64,000 bases of DNA from Roseimicrobium gellanilyticum (GCF_003315205.1 NZ_QNRR01000020.1:35199-99198); one strand, 5' to 3'. Shown: positions 51,553 through 60,427, numbered from the stretch's first letter. Notes: generated from the letters alone by a model not told the origin. Numbers and translations: made by a program.

Positions 51553-51898
51553 TCACCACTGCACATATCTCCCCTCTCCTCTCATGTCAGGAATCATATG
51601 GCGGATGAGGTAGATCAGCTTAAACCATCCGGTGGTCTCCGCCATGAGGAGCACACCCCAGAGATCGCTGTAGTCACCTTTGTAGCGACTCTTACAATGC
51701 AGAATCGTGAGGATGTAAGCGAACACCAAACATGGAGCGGCCACCAGTGCTGCGAGCACTCCGAAGGCAATGTCTTCGGGAGACTCCCTCGGAAGATATC
51801 AGGCAATCACCCCAAGGGAATCGCCAGAAGGGCGAACTTCGCCAGCTTGATGAGGATTCTGAATTTGTTGGAGAAGGAGTGAATATCGCGGTGAAAAA
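51553..51898 (-). pseudogene. decayed small membrane-protein gene
   Basis: 51553-51759 reads (GTG start) LAALVAAPCLVFAYILTILHC and CKSRYKGDYSDLWGVLLMAETT then WFKLIYLIRHMIPDMRGEG, convincing membrane-protein sequence. Just upstream another frame (51807-51898) reads RDIHSFSNKFRILIKLAKFALLAIP before a stop, and the 68-residue frame extends upstream as LPRESPEDIAFG to an in-frame TGA near 51803. The two look like parts of one protein split by a shift and a stop. Alternatively only the 68-residue part is a gene. Confidence 0.45.
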
Positions 51899-51929
51899 TT
51901 CTGCCATGTCCCCGCCGGCATTCAAGACA

Positions 51930-52074
51930 GGAGGTTAGGGCTTCTGCCCTGACAGCGGACTTTGGGCCTTCCGGCCCGACGGTGGAAACACAAAACACTC
52001 AACCGCGATGACACTGGAACCGTCAGGCCAGAAGGCCTAACGCCCACTGTCGGACTGGAAAGTCCAACCTCCTC
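51930..52074. repeat. GGAGGTT/GACAG hairpin pair, copy 1 (inverted arms)
   Basis: Arm 1 (51930-51983): GGAGGTTAGGGCTTCTGCCC, TGACAGCGG, GGGCCTTCCGGCCC, GACGG. Arm 2 (52020-52074, inverted): GGAGGTTGGACTTTCCAGTC, GACAGTGGGCG, TTAGGCCTTCTGGCCTGA, CGG. Both have two hairpins at the same positions but with different paired bases. It lies 6 bases from the lipA stop. Confidence 0.85.
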
Positions 52075-52080
52075 GGCATT

Positions 52081-52980
52081 CTACAAATCCAACTCCGGCT
52101 TGAAGTCCGCCGCGTGGTAGCTGCTGCGCACGAGCGGGGCGCTCGCCACATGGCGGAAGCCTTTGTTCAGTGCGATCTGCTTGTAGTTCTCAAAGGTGTC
52201 GGGATGCACATAACTCACCACGGGAAGGTGCTGGGGTGAGGGGCGCAGGTATTGGCCGAGGGTCAAGACGGTGACGCCGTGATCAAGGAGGTCGTCCATG
52301 GCCTGGAAGAGTTCCGGCTCGGTCTCGCCGAGGCCGAGCATGAGGCCGCTCTTGGTGGCGACCTTGTTGCCGAGTTCTTCCGCCATTTCCTTGGCGCGCT
52401 TCAGCACATGGAGGCTGCGATGGTACTTCGCGCGGCTGCGCACGAGCGGGGTGAGTCGCTCGACGGTTTCCAGGTTGTGATTGAAGATGTGCGGCTTCGC
52501 AAGCATGACGGTGCGCAGGGCATCGTCCTTCTCGTTGAAGTCGGGCACGAGGATCTCAATGGTGATGGTGGGCTGCACCTCACGCACGGCCTCGATGGTG
52601 CGGGCGAAGTGTTCGGCGCCGCCGTCCGCCACGTCGTCACGCGCCACGGCGGTGATGACGATGTGATTGAGCTTCATGCGCTTCACCGCCTGGGCCACGC
52701 GCTGGGGCTCATCCGCCTCCAGGGCGAAGGGCTTGGCGGTCTTCACCGCGCAGAATCCGCAGGCGCGCGTACAGCGGTCGCCGGCGATCATGAAGGTGGC
52801 AGTCCCCTGGCTCCAGCATTCCCAGCGGTTCGGGCACTGGGCTTCCTCGCACACGGTGTGCAGCTTCAGGTCGGAAATGAGGGCCTTGGTGCTCCAGAAG
52901 ACCGGGTCACGCGGCAGCTTCACCCGAATCCAGTCGGGTTTCTTGTCCGTGTGCAGCGCAGGGTCAATCTTGGGGGTCAT
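52081..52980 (-). CDS. lipA: lipoyl synthase
   Basis: 299 residues. The auxiliary-cluster motif CEEAQCPNRWECW (C-x4-C-x5-C) and radical-SAM motif CTRACGFC (C-x3-C-x2-C) are both present, with the C-terminal RSSYHA that ligates the auxiliary cluster. Also VARDDVADGGAEHFA and GLGETEPE. It inserts sulfur at C6 and C8 of protein-bound octanoate, making lipoate for enzymes such as the 2-oxoacid dehydrogenase complex whose E1 beta gene is at 16.6 kb. Slightly short, complete. Confidence 0.98.
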   Translation of the reverse strand: MTPKIDPALHTDKKPDWIRVKLPRDPVFWSTKALISDLKLHTVCEEAQCPNRWECWSQGTATFMIAGDRCTRACGFCAVKTAKPFALEADEPQRVAQAVKRMKLNHIVITAVARDDVADGGAEHFARTIEAVREVQPTITIEILVPDFNEKDDALRTVMLAKPHIFNHNLETVERLTPLVRSRAKYHRSLHVLKRAKEMAEELGNKVATKSGLMLGLGETEPELFQAMDDLLDHGVTVLTLGQYLRPSPQHLPVVSYVHPDTFENYKQIALNKGFRHVASAPLVRSSYHAADFKPELDL

Positions 52981-53066
52981 GTGACGGATACGTTAGGCAG
53001 GGTTCGCCGGGCGACAAGTCGCTTCGTAAAGTTGCGCGGCTGAGGAGGGAACACAAAGCAGCTACG

Positions 53067-53592
53067 GAGGTTGGGCGTCCCGCCTGACAGTGGGCGTTAG
53101 GCCTCTGGCCTGACGGCAGGTGGACTGCGTGCTTATAGCCCGTATACCACCACGGGGCCGCTTCCGGTTAACCGCAAAGGGGCAGAGAGGCAAAGGACGC
53201 AGAGGAGAAATGAGGGTTGGGTGCCGTGCAGTTTCACGTGCGAAGGAGTGGTGCACCTCGATGCAGAGGAGGCAGAGATGCGCAGGGCGACTGACGTCTG
53301 CATTTGATGGGTCGCAAAGCAGCAACGCAACGAAGCAGCAAAAGTGAGGTAAAGCGGGTACGATTGGGTTGCCAAGTCCAGCCTTCTACCTCCGCGCCCT
53401 CTGCCTCCTCCGCATCGAAAAGGCACCACCTCAAGCAGCACCAAATCCACACCACCCAAGGACATCTCTGCGTCCTTTGCCTCTCTGCCCCTTTGCGGTT
53501 AACCGGAATCAGCCTTGCGGCGTGATACCCGCTTTTCGCCCCCGTCAGGCCGGAGGCCTAACGCCCACTGTCAGGCGGGACGCCTAACCTCC
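53067..53592. repeat. triple-nested palindromic repeat, 526 bp
   Basis: Outer arms of about 50 bp (53067-53116 and 53542-53592) belong to the GGAGGTT/GACAG hairpin family (GGCGTCCCGCC, then TTAGGCCTCTGGCCTGA). Middle arms of about 40 bp (53163-53204 and 53464-53507) contain CCGGTTAACCGCAAAGGGGC and GGCAAAGGACGCAGAG inverted. Inner arms of 19 bp (53259-53277 and 53399-53417) read CGATGCAGAGGAGGCAGAG and its inverse with one mismatch. Nothing in it looks coding. Confidence 0.85.
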
Positions 53593-53599
53593 TTCGTTG

Positions 53600-54392
53600 C
53601 TACTTCTCTGCCTCGGCGAGGAGGATCTCTGAGATACCAGCGGCGAAGGCAATGGCATTTCCGGGTCCTTCGAAGTTGAAGACGAGGCCATCCAGATTTT
53701 GCATGCCTGCGAGCATGCGGAAGAGCTGGGGGCCAGCGCTCTTCAGGGTCACTACCTGAGAGGGCGCGTAGTGGGCCTGCATCTTCCCCAGAGCCAGATC
53801 CGCTGCGTCGTTGTGAGTGAAGACCGCGGCCAGAGTCCGACCGTCCGCATCCGGGGCATGACACAGGGCCATGTCGCCCCCGGATGATTTGGCGATGGCG
53901 ATGACATAGTCGGGATATTTCGCCACGAGCTGGAGGTCGCCCGCGTGAGACTCCCCGGAGCGCAAACGCTGCAGCGCCTGCTCCACCTGCACGGCATGCG
54001 CCATGGCAGCGAGGGCCTTCACACGTCCGCCGCTGAGCACAAATTGGTGTGGGGGATGCCGGGTCCAGCACCACCTCATCAATGCCCTCAATAGGAAGGG
54101 TGAAGACCCAGGAGCCTGCGCTGCCTAGAAAGTTGAGCTTTTCGTGGGAGTGGCTGGCTTCGCTGTAGGCTCCAAGCGCCTCGTCCGAGGAAAAGACCAG
54201 TAGCCGGGTACGGCCAGCCTCATCCCTATTGTAGAGGACGCGGTCCAGGGAATGTGTGGCCAGGGTATCCGCCATAGCCCCTTCAGAAATAGGCACATGC
54301 CACGGATCATGCATCACCAGTCGCCGCAGCAGTGCGGCGCCGGAGACGGTCTTGCTCTTCCATTTCTGGATGATGGTGGCGATTTCACTCAT
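53600..54392 (-). pseudogene. SseB-like protein gene with a frameshift
   Basis: From ATG at 54392 the frame reads MSEIATIIQKWKSKTVSGAA, then VFTLPIEGIDEVVLDPASPT and goes out of frame (Arg/Cys-rich nonsense). A second frame picks up as HQFVLSGGRVKALAAMAHAV and continues with good coding character to EILLAEAEK at 53600. The switch lies in a run of five G at 54051-54055; removing one base would give a continuous protein of about 263 residues. The layout (SDEALGAYS, TLPIEGIDEVVLDP) resembles SseB-family proteins. Real mutation or sequencing error cannot be told apart. Confidence 0.7.
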
Positions 54393-54638
54393 GGGATGCC
54401 GGAAAAAGGAGCGCGTGGCGCGGAAGGAGGCGTGGCTGCGTTTCGTACAGCAGGCGGGGTCCGTCCAGCACTGGCTACACGTATTCTGACCTCAGACGCA
54501 GGGGCTTGTCACATTTCTCCCTTTTTTGAGATCCACACCTAATTCCAACCTCTCCACTCCCCCTCCGCCACCGGCGTACGCTTCCACTTTTCCTGCTGGA
54601 AATGTGCGTCGTATGGTGGAAATAGCCTTCCCCTCCTC
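54393..54638. other. divergent intergenic region
   Basis: 246 bp between the SseB-like gene (minus) and the SGNH hydrolase gene (plus), so it should hold promoters for both. I see no convincing -35/-10 pair or hairpin. Confidence 0.4.
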
Positions 54639-56966
54639 ATGATGTTGACCCGATTTTTTCATCCCCTCGCCCTGTTTGCCGTGGCCCTTGGGATGACCTG
54701 CGCCAGTGCCAGCACCCAGGCAGCCAGCTTTGAGTTGAACGCCGAGCAAACCTCGCGCATCCAGCAGTTCCTGCCCCGCACCTATGCCAAGCTCGCCAAA
54801 CGAGCCCCGGTACATGCCATCTGCATTGGCGACAGCGTGATGATCAACTGGAGCTACGGCGCGGACAACGGCAACGTGCTCAAGGCATGGAATGGCATCT
54901 TCCTCCAGGAGCTGGCAGACCAGTTCATCTACAATGGCGGCGTGCGTCTGGTGCGCCCGGCCAAGGGCCAGCCCGCCAAGCTGACGGACTTCATGGGACC
55001 GGAGATCACCGTACAGAATTTCTCCCGCGGTGGCCGCCAGATTTTCCACGCGCTGCAGCCACTGAGCACGACGGCATTCGAGAACGATCCGGACCTGGTC
55101 ATCGTGAGCTACGGCATCAATGACTGCCTCAATGGCCAGCCGCTCGACGTGTACCGCAAGAACGTGCAACAGGTGGTGGACTCGGTGAAGGCGCACAACG
55201 CCGACCTCATCCTCTGCGGACCGTCGCTCATCCTCAGCGATCCGCCGGAGATGAACCTGGCCCTCACCCGCCCCTACACGGATACCATGCGCGAGGTGGC
55301 ACAGGCGAATGGGGTCTTCTTCGCTGACCTTGGTGATCTGGCCTGGCTCATCCAGCTCGAGCAGCGTGTGCATCCACTGGACGAGGTGAGAAAGAAGCTG
55401 GCGAAGCAGGCTGCGAAAGCTGAAGCCACCGCCGCGGCAGCAGCCGAAGCCGCGAAGAACGATCCCAAGGCACCCGCTCCACCCACGCCTCCCCGCCCTC
55501 CGGTGATTGAGAACCCGCTGGAGGACGAACTGAACGCCGACCCGGACAAGAAGGCGATGGTGAGCTTCCAGCAAATCGTGGAACTGCTCAAGACCCGCTA
55601 CAACCACGGTGACATCGCTGACCTGGTACACCCTGATACACCCAGCCAGCAGCTTCTGGGACGCCATGTTTATCAGGAGCTCATCAATGGGGTGAAGAAG
55701 GTGCCGTGGGTCATGGCCGCCGCGGCGGTGAATCTGGAGAATGCGGAGACCTGCAAGCTGACCTACCGCCTGGAGAATCCCACCGAGCAGGAGCAGACCT
55801 ACGCAGTGCTGCCACTGCTCACCCCCACGTGGACTCCTCAGGATGCCCCCAGCCAGGTCGTCTTGAAGCCGGGCAAGAAGACCATGGTGAACATCACCTA
55901 CAAGCGCACCCCGCCCGCCACCACGCAGGGGCGCTCGGATCTGTTCCCTCCTCATGAGGCCGTGTTCCGCCTGCCAATCCTTACCGTGGGCGGTGGCATG
56001 GCACGCATCGAAGAAGCACGCGCGGGCATCACCCCCATCGCGGTGCTGTGGAATACCGGTGCTGCATTCAACCAGCAATCCATCGACCTTTCCGGACGGT
56101 TCGTGAATACGAGCGGGCAGACGGTCGTGGGCAAGTGGGAAGCGAAGTGGATGGGACAAACGGCCAGCGGCACCTTCAGCGCCACGGGCGCGAGCGAGGA
56201 ACCCTTCCGCATCAAGTTCAACGTGCCACCAACCACGCGCCAGAAGGGCACCGTGACCTTCCAGGTGACCATTGGAAACAACAGCTACCGTTTTGACCGG
56301 GAGCTGGAAGTCGTGCGGAACATCTCACTGAAGGAGCCCGTGCCGCTCCTCTCACCAAACACCTATCTCCGCGACCAACCGCAGAATCCCCTCATGCCGG
56401 ACACCACCTCCCCTGGTGTGGTGCTGCGCGCGGATGCGGATTCCAATGCGCTCTACCTCACCTATGACATCTACGGGTACCGTCTGCAGGACAGCCCTGC
56501 CGGCACCGGCGCTGTGGGTCTGGAGCTGAGTGTGGATGCCCGCAGCTATGGCAAGCGTCTCACCCCCGGCTCGACCGATCCCATCCGCATCGTGGCCGCT
56601 GCTGCCGATGGTGACGCCACGGTGGCTCCCCTGCCCCCGTGGGTCTTCGGCAATGGCTACGCCATGTACTATGATGAGAAGCAGGTGAAGTGCCGCCTGA
56701 GCAGCCGTCCTGATGGCGCACGCCGCGTCACGATCACGCTGCCGCGCGGTTACCTGTACCTGCATGAGTGGGCCATGGGCAATGCAAACAGCCAGCTTGG
56801 CGTGAACACCACGCTGCAAATCTGGCAGAACGGCGAGAACGGTCAGGGCGCGTACCAGACCTTCTGCCTGACTGCGAACGGACGTCATCGTGATGATGCG
56901 GAATCCCTGGCGGTGCTGGAACTTTCCGACAAGCCCACGGGTCGCTGGACCGTACGGCTCTACTGA
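54639..56966 (+). CDS. exported SGNH/GDSL hydrolase, multidomain
   Basis: 775 residues with a signal peptide (ALFAVALGMTCASAS). SGNH blocks: ICIGDSVMINW (Ser66), QNFSRGGRQIFH (Gly block), IVSYGINDCLNG (Asn block, about 156-167) and the DxxH block DLVHPDTPSQQLLGRHVYQEL (about 326-346). An Ala/Lys/Pro-rich helix and linker (about 250-300) splits the last block from the rest. The C-terminal 400 residues form beta-sandwich domains (AETCKLTYRLENPTEQEQ, then a carbohydrate-binding-like region ending GRWTVRLY). It is probably a glycan deacetylase or esterase at the cell surface. Confidence 0.88.
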   Translation: MMLTRFFHPLALFAVALGMTCASASTQAASFELNAEQTSRIQQFLPRTYAKLAKRAPVHAICIGDSVMINWSYGADNGNVLKAWNGIFLQELADQFIYNGGVRLVRPAKGQPAKLTDFMGPEITVQNFSRGGRQIFHALQPLSTTAFENDPDLVIVSYGINDCLNGQPLDVYRKNVQQVVDSVKAHNADLILCGPSLILSDPPEMNLALTRPYTDTMREVAQANGVFFADLGDLAWLIQLEQRVHPLDEVRKKLAKQAAKAEATAAAAAEAAKNDPKAPAPPTPPRPPVIENPLEDELNADPDKKAMVSFQQIVELLKTRYNHGDIADLVHPDTPSQQLLGRHVYQELINGVKKVPWVMAAAAVNLENAETCKLTYRLENPTEQEQTYAVLPLLTPTWTPQDAPSQVVLKPGKKTMVNITYKRTPPATTQGRSDLFPPHEAVFRLPILTVGGGMARIEEARAGITPIAVLWNTGAAFNQQSIDLSGRFVNTSGQTVVGKWEAKWMGQTASGTFSATGASEEPFRIKFNVPPTTRQKGTVTFQVTIGNNSYRFDRELEVVRNISLKEPVPLLSPNTYLRDQPQNPLMPDTTSPGVVLRADADSNALYLTYDIYGYRLQDSPAGTGAVGLELSVDARSYGKRLTPGSTDPIRIVAAAADGDATVAPLPPWVFGNGYAMYYDEKQVKCRLSSRPDGARRVTITLPRGYLYLHEWAMGNANSQLGVNTTLQIWQNGENGQGAYQTFCLTANGRHRDDAESLAVLELSDKPTGRWTVRLY

Positions 56967-57006
56967 CAGATAGCCGAATCCGACAAATACCTCTCATCCA
57001 GCCCCC

Positions 57007-58821
57007 GTGAGTGATCGCGCCGCCATCCCCGTGTCTGACGTTGTCTCCCCAGAAAAAGTCTCCACCAAGGCGAAGCACGGCCTGAAGCACGAGGCTGCCT
57101 TCTTCTACAAGTACCTGAAGCCGCATGCGAAGGTGTTCATCCCCGCCATGCTGGTGCTGGTGATCACGGGGGGACTGACCTTTGCATTCCCGGAGTTCAT
57201 CAGCCGTCTTGTGGCCCTGGCGCTCCCCGCTGAAGGAGCAGAGCTCGAGAATGCCCGGGCGCAGGTCAACCGCTATGCGTTGTACATTGTCGCAGCCCTG
57301 GGCCTGCAAGCTGTGCTGGCATTCTGGCGCATCCTTTTCTTCAGCAAGGCTGCGGAGCGCGCACTGGTGCAGGTGCGACTCGACACCTTCAGCCGCATCC
57401 TCAAACTCCCGATGACCGTGCTGCAGGCACGACGTGTGGGCGAGCTGGGATCCCGGCTGGCAAATGATGTGGAAGTGATTCGCGAGAGTCTGGTATCGAC
57501 CATTCCCATGATGATCCGCCACTCCGTGGTGCTGGTGGGTGGCATCATCATCGTGCTCACCAAATCCATCAAACTCTCGGGCTTCATGCTGGCCAGCCTG
57601 CCTCCCGCCATCCTGCTGGTGGCGCTCTTTGGCTCGCGTATCCGCAAGGTCTCCCGGCGTGCCCAGGATGAGCTGGCCGCCAGCCAGGTGGTCGTGGATG
57701 AGAGCCTGCAGAGCATCGTCAGCGTGAAGGCGTTTGCCAATGAAACCTACGAGATTGGCCGCTACACGGGATTTCTCACCAGCTTCCTCAAGTCATCCCT
57801 CCATGGTGCAAAGCTCCGCGGGGCCTTTGTTGCGTTCATCATTCTCGTCTTCATGAGCGTCATCACGCTGTGTGTGTGGTTTGGCGTGCGCATGGTCCAG
57901 AGCGGTGAGATCAACCGTGAGTCGTTTATCGCCATCGCGCTCTACACGGCCTTTCTCAGTGCCTCGATCGGCAGCATGCCAGAGCTGGTGTCCCAGCTGC
58001 AGAAAGCAGGCGGTGCGCTGGAGCGTGTCCGCGAGCTTCTTCAGGAGAAAGAAGAGAATCTCATCGGTGAAAGCGTGAAGCTGAAAGGTGAACTCAGCAT
58101 GCGCGGCGTGTGGTTCAGCTATCCCTCCCGGCCAGATGCACACGTGCTTGCGGATTTTAATCTCTCCGCGGCTTCCGGTCAGAAGATTGCCCTCGTGGGT
58201 CCGAGTGGCGCTGGCAAGAGCACGGTGGTGAATCTGCTCTACCGCTTCTATGAGCCGGACAAGGGTGAAATCCTGCTGGATGGAAAGCCTTCCTCCGACT
58301 ATCCCCTCTCCTCCCTGCGCAAGAACTTTGCACTCGTGCCGCAGGAGGTGCTGCTCTTCGGCGGCTCCATTGAGGAGAACATCCGCTACGGCAGGCCGGA
58401 TGCCTCCGAGGCAGAAATCATCGAGGCCGCGAAGCAGGCCAACGCGCATCTGTTCATCGAAAAGCTTCCTGAAGGATACAAGACCCTCGTGGGTGAGCGT
58501 GGCACGCAACTCAGCGGTGGCCAGCGCCAGCGCATCGCGATTGCCCGCGCCATCCTCGCGAACCCGGCTGTGCTCGTGCTGGACGAAGCCACCAGCAGCC
58601 TGGATGCCGAGAGTGAACGCCTCGTGCAGGAAGCGCTGGACAAGCTGATGGAGAACCGCACCAGCATCATCATCGCCCACCGACTGAGCACCGTGCGTCG
58701 CGCGGATCAGATCCTGGTGATGAGCGGCGGCACGGTGGTGGAGAACGGCACGCATGACGAACTCTACGCCCGCGAGCACAGCCTGTACCGCACCCTGGCG
58801 AAGCTGCAGCTGGAGCATTGA
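57007..58821 (+). CDS. MsbA-type ABC exporter (second copy)
   Basis: 604 residues from GTG at 57007. Six TM helices in the first 320 residues (MLVLVITGGLTFAFPEFISR, LVGGIIIVLTKSIKL, AFVAFIILVFMSVITLCVW). ATPase: Walker A GPSGAGKST, Q-loop VPQEVLLFGGSIEENIRYG, signature QLSGGQRQR, Walker B VLVLDEATSSLD, H-loop AHRLST. Standard MsbA length, unlike the copy at 44.8 kb. Substrate unknown; lipid or peptide export is typical. It starts 40 bases after the SGNH hydrolase stop and may be cotranscribed. Confidence 0.94.
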   Translation: MSDRAAIPVSDVVSPEKVSTKAKHGLKHEAAFFYKYLKPHAKVFIPAMLVLVITGGLTFAFPEFISRLVALALPAEGAELENARAQVNRYALYIVAALGLQAVLAFWRILFFSKAAERALVQVRLDTFSRILKLPMTVLQARRVGELGSRLANDVEVIRESLVSTIPMMIRHSVVLVGGIIIVLTKSIKLSGFMLASLPPAILLVALFGSRIRKVSRRAQDELAASQVVVDESLQSIVSVKAFANETYEIGRYTGFLTSFLKSSLHGAKLRGAFVAFIILVFMSVITLCVWFGVRMVQSGEINRESFIAIALYTAFLSASIGSMPELVSQLQKAGGALERVRELLQEKEENLIGESVKLKGELSMRGVWFSYPSRPDAHVLADFNLSAASGQKIALVGPSGAGKSTVVNLLYRFYEPDKGEILLDGKPSSDYPLSSLRKNFALVPQEVLLFGGSIEENIRYGRPDASEAEIIEAAKQANAHLFIEKLPEGYKTLVGERGTQLSGGQRQRIAIARAILANPAVLVLDEATSSLDAESERLVQEALDKLMENRTSIIIAHRLSTVRRADQILVMSGGTVVENGTHDELYAREHSLYRTLAKLQLEH

Positions 58822-58859
58822 GCCGCTACAAGGAAGAACCGCAAAGCAGCGAGGCAGCA

Positions 58860-59023
58860 GAGGGTTGATAGTTTGTGGTTGATAGTTGATAGCCTGAGAC
58901 TCGAAGCCATGCGCTGGGGCTACAATTTTCCAAAGTTGCTCGCGCGCATTGAGCTGAATCCCAACCTGACCGCCCCAAAAATAACTCGGGCTATCAACCA
59001 TCGACCATAAACCATCAACTTCT
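58860..59023. repeat. GTTGATAG inverted-repeat element, copy D2
   Basis: Left arm GAGGGTTGATAGTTTGTGG and TTGATAGTTGATAGCCTGAG (58860-58898); right arm CGGGCTATCAACCATCGACC and ACCATCAACTTCTC (58987-59023), its inverse. Same arms as D1 with an unrelated centre of about 87 bases. It sits in the gap after the ABC exporter gene. Confidence 0.82.
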
Positions 59024-59098
59024 CCCGGTTGCGCTTCGCCTCATGCCCTCGTGCAAGTTGACTGAAGAGGTGACACGGCCACTTTAAGTTCCAGTGTC

Positions 59099-59791
59099 AT
59101 GAGCCTGCCACCACTCATCTGGGACACGTTTCAAACGCTGCACGCCGCGCCGCAGACGATGGACGAGCTCTGGGCGGAGGGGTGGAGGCATTTCGGAGCG
59201 GAGTTCTTCCGCTACAGCGTGAGTCCTCAGGCGGACGGCTGGCAGACCATCGTGCCGCTGCGGCTGCATCTGGCGGAGCTGACGCTCACCAAGAGCCAGC
59301 GGCGCGTGCTTCGGAAAAACGAAGACGTGGAACTGCGCACCGTGCCAGCCACGCTCTCTGAAGAGGCCAAGGCCATGTTCCTGAGGCACAAGGCGCGCTT
59401 CACCGAGAACATCCCCGAGGCCCTCACCACCTTCCTCTCGACCGAGCCGAATGTCGTGCCATGCCGCTGCATGGAATTTCAGGCGTGGGTCGCGGGTGAG
59501 CTGGCGGCCATCAGCTACCTGGACTTGGGAGAGAAGTCCGTGTCGAGCGTGTACGGCATGTTCGAGCCGGCGCATGCGAAGCGCAGCCTCGGCATCTACA
59601 CCCTGCTACAGGAGATGCTCTGGGCTCAGGCGCAGGGATTTGCCCTCTACTACCCCGGCTACGCCACCCATGGGTCAAGCGCCTATGACTACAAGAAGCA
59701 ACTCCATGGTCTGGAAGGCTACTGCTGGCGCGAGCACCGCTGGATGCCGCGGGAGGACATCGTGGCGGAGACCTGGGTGGTGGGCTCGTAG
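59099..59791 (+). CDS. ATE1/Bpt-like aminoacyl-tRNA-protein transferase family protein
   Basis: 230 residues. The C-terminal ATE-type N-acyltransferase core is visible: LHLAELTLTKSQRRVLRKNEDVELR (about 57-80), ELAAISYLDLGEKSVSSVYGMFEPAHAKRSLGIYTLLQEMLWAQ (about 140-182) and FALYYPGYATHGSSAYDYKKQ. This core adds Arg or Leu to protein N-termini. The usual N-terminal Cys-rich part is missing and replaced by about 40 other residues, so the acceptor may differ. Confidence 0.78.
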   Translation: MSLPPLIWDTFQTLHAAPQTMDELWAEGWRHFGAEFFRYSVSPQADGWQTIVPLRLHLAELTLTKSQRRVLRKNEDVELRTVPATLSEEAKAMFLRHKARFTENIPEALTTFLSTEPNVVPCRCMEFQAWVAGELAAISYLDLGEKSVSSVYGMFEPAHAKRSLGIYTLLQEMLWAQAQGFALYYPGYATHGSSAYDYKKQLHGLEGYCWREHRWMPREDIVAETWVVGS

Positions 59792-59795
59792 CTCC

Positions 59796-59940
59796 AACGT
59801 AGCTCGCGAGTCCCTTCGCGAGGGGGTGCCCCCGCTGCGCCGGGTTTTACCAAGGACACCGTACGAGGTCTCTCTTGACGGGATTGGGGATGGTACGTCA
59901 GGCGTAATCTCCCCTCGCGAAGGGACTCGCGAGCTACGTT
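59796..59940. repeat. CTCGCGAG inverted-repeat element, copy A3
   Basis: Left arm at 59796-59822 and inverse arm at 59914-59940, identical to the arms of copy A2. The inner box GGTACGTCAGGCGTAATCTC at about 59891-59910 matches the A2 inner box. It starts 5 bases after the stop of the ATE-like gene. Confidence 0.88.
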
Positions 59941-60015
59941 ACCTTCCCCCTTGCCAGCCGCCCCCCGGTGAGGCATCGTTTCGGTCCAAAACATCCTGTT
60001 TCTCCAAACCTGCCC

Positions 60016-60369
60016 ATGCCCACCTACGAGTACGAATGCACCACCTGCGGCCACCAGTTCGAGGCCGTGCAATCGATGAAGGATCCCAAGCTCACGGACT
60101 GCCCCCAGGAAAGCTGTCCCGGACCGGTGGAGCGCAAGCTGGGCAAGGGTGCCGGCATCATCTTCAAGGGCAGCGGCTTCTACATCACGGACTACCGTAG
60201 TGACTCCTACAAGGCGGCGGCGAAGAAAGACAGCGACAGCGGCAGTTCATCCTCATCGTCTGCCTCGAGCAGTGCCGGCAGCAGCAGTTCCTCCTCTTCG
60301 TCCAGCTCCTCAGGTTCGTCGTCTTCCTCTGGAGGTGGCTCGTCTGCCTCTTCCAGCACGGCTGCCTGA
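60016..60369 (+). CDS. FmdB-family zinc-ribbon protein with poly-Ser tail
   Basis: 117 residues from ATG at 60016 (MPTYEYECTTCGHQFEAVQ). Zinc-ribbon cysteines: CTTCG and CPQESCPG. The FmdB signature GKGAGIIFKGSGFYITDYRS follows, then KAAAKKDSDSG and about 50 residues that are almost only Ser with some Gly and Ala. The head is typical of FmdB regulators; the tail is low complexity, and its function is unknown. Confidence 0.92.
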   Translation: MPTYEYECTTCGHQFEAVQSMKDPKLTDCPQESCPGPVERKLGKGAGIIFKGSGFYITDYRSDSYKAAAKKDSDSGSSSSSSASSSAGSSSSSSSSSSSGSSSSSGGGSSASSSTAA

Positions 60370-60427
60370 GCCGTAGCGACAGCGGCCAGAGGCGCCGCTT
60401 TTCACATCACTCCACACCGGCCCGCGC

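Noticed and set aside
53120..53525. Small genes inside the nested palindrome
   Set aside because: Frames on both strands are mirror images of the inverted repeats and lack coding character.
54492..56159. Long antisense frame of about 555 codons opposite the SGNH hydrolase
   Set aside because: His/Arg/Leu-rich with no motif; it mirrors the GC-rich third positions of the real gene on the other strand.
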